Origin: an uncultured Eubacterium sp. | GTDB taxonomy: Bacteria; Bacillota; Clostridia; Lachnospirales; CAG-274 | Assembly: GCA_900545305.1 (NCBI GenBank) | Contig: UQYD01000072.1 | Coordinates: forward strand, 1-5,907 | Length of the DNA: 5,907 bases | Direction: 5' to 3' | In this document: in pieces, positions 5,846 to 5,907 of the stretch | How positions within the stretch are numbered: the first letter of the stretch is position 1 | Layout: each line of letters starts with the position of its first letter | The notes under the pieces: generated by a model | Seen by the model: the letters and a program-made list of their open reading frames with translations, nothing else | What the model was told of the DNA's origin: nothing | Database searches by the model: none | Made by a program: the position numbers and the translations under genes

Positions 5846-5907
5846 TTAATTCTGTGCAACATACTGACCATCTTTGATTACTATTTTTTTAGCAGATTTT
5901 TTAGTTT
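5846..5907 (-). CDS. C-terminal end of the branched-chain amino acid ABC substrate-binding protein (cut by window edge)
   Basis: Only the last 19 codons are present, ending in TAA at 5848-5846. The residues TKKSAKKIVIKDGQYVAQN fit the usual tail of LivJ/LivK-type periplasmic-fold binding lipoproteins, where a strand such as IVIKDG-V ends the protein. The fragment alone would not identify the family. The call rests mainly on position: the same strand, directly upstream of livH, separated by a terminator-like hairpin, as is common when the binding protein leads the operon. In a Gram-positive cell the full protein would be a lipoprotein on the outer face of the membrane. Confidence 0.7.
   Translation of the reverse strand, partial: TKKSAKKIVIKDGQYVAQN

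Noticed and set aside
5881..5903. Homopolymer A runs in the binding-protein C-terminus as a programmed frameshift site
   Set aside because: The runs simply encode lysines in an AT-rich gene. The frame stays open to a sensible C-terminus and there is no stimulatory structure within the coding part.
2446..5907. Urea-type (urtABCDE) rather than branched-chain amino acid transporter
   Set aside because: Urea and LIV importers share architecture, but no urease gene is present and the motifs (LPYGKQ in LivG, AYLGG end in LivF) fit LIV systems. The exact substrate is still not provable from sequence.

Overview
The window is an AT-rich, densely coded stretch with strong AGGAGG-type ribosome binding sites, short intergenic gaps and Rho-independent terminators. 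This points to a low-GC Firmicute. A small DUF4321-type membrane protein placed directly before maf suggests class Clostridia, and a Lachnospiraceae-like gut anaerobe would fit, but nothing here fixes the genus. I see no insertion sequence, phage gene, CRISPR array, tRNA or rRNA. No stretch over 300 bases lacks a gene.

Left part (1-651, minus strand): the N-terminal half of a MATE-family multidrug/cation antiporter that runs off the left edge. It diverges from the gene at 741. The 89-bp gap holds two facing sigma-A-type promoters that share one symmetric -10 heptamer, TATGATA, plus an operator-like dyad.

Middle part (741-2399, plus strand): an SDR-family NADP-dependent reductase (FabG-like, possibly the EF-P 5-aminopentanone reductase YmfI), then its own promoter, a small two-helix membrane protein (DUF4321-like) and maf, a house-cleaning nucleotide pyrophosphatase. 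The last two look translationally coupled. A strong hairpin at 2401-2439 ends maf and, read the other way, ends the opposing operon.

Right part (2446-5907, minus strand): a branched-chain amino-acid-type ABC importer in the order substrate-binding protein (only its C-terminal 19 residues are present), livH, livM, livG, livF. LivH and LivM are the two permeases and LivG and LivF the two ATPases. The three junctions livH/livM/livG/livF are tight: Shine-Dalgarno sequences lie on or beside the preceding stop codon, or stop and start overlap. The binding-protein gene is separated from livH by 91 bp with an attenuator-like hairpin, which would give more binding protein than membrane complex. The best starts for livH, livM and livF lie downstream of the longest possible ORF starts, as the ribosome binding sites show.

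Overall this is mostly ordinary core-genome content. I found no convincing undescribed system. The points most worth a second look are the shared -10 bidirectional promoter, the specific role of the SDR, and the uncharacterised membrane protein coupled to maf.
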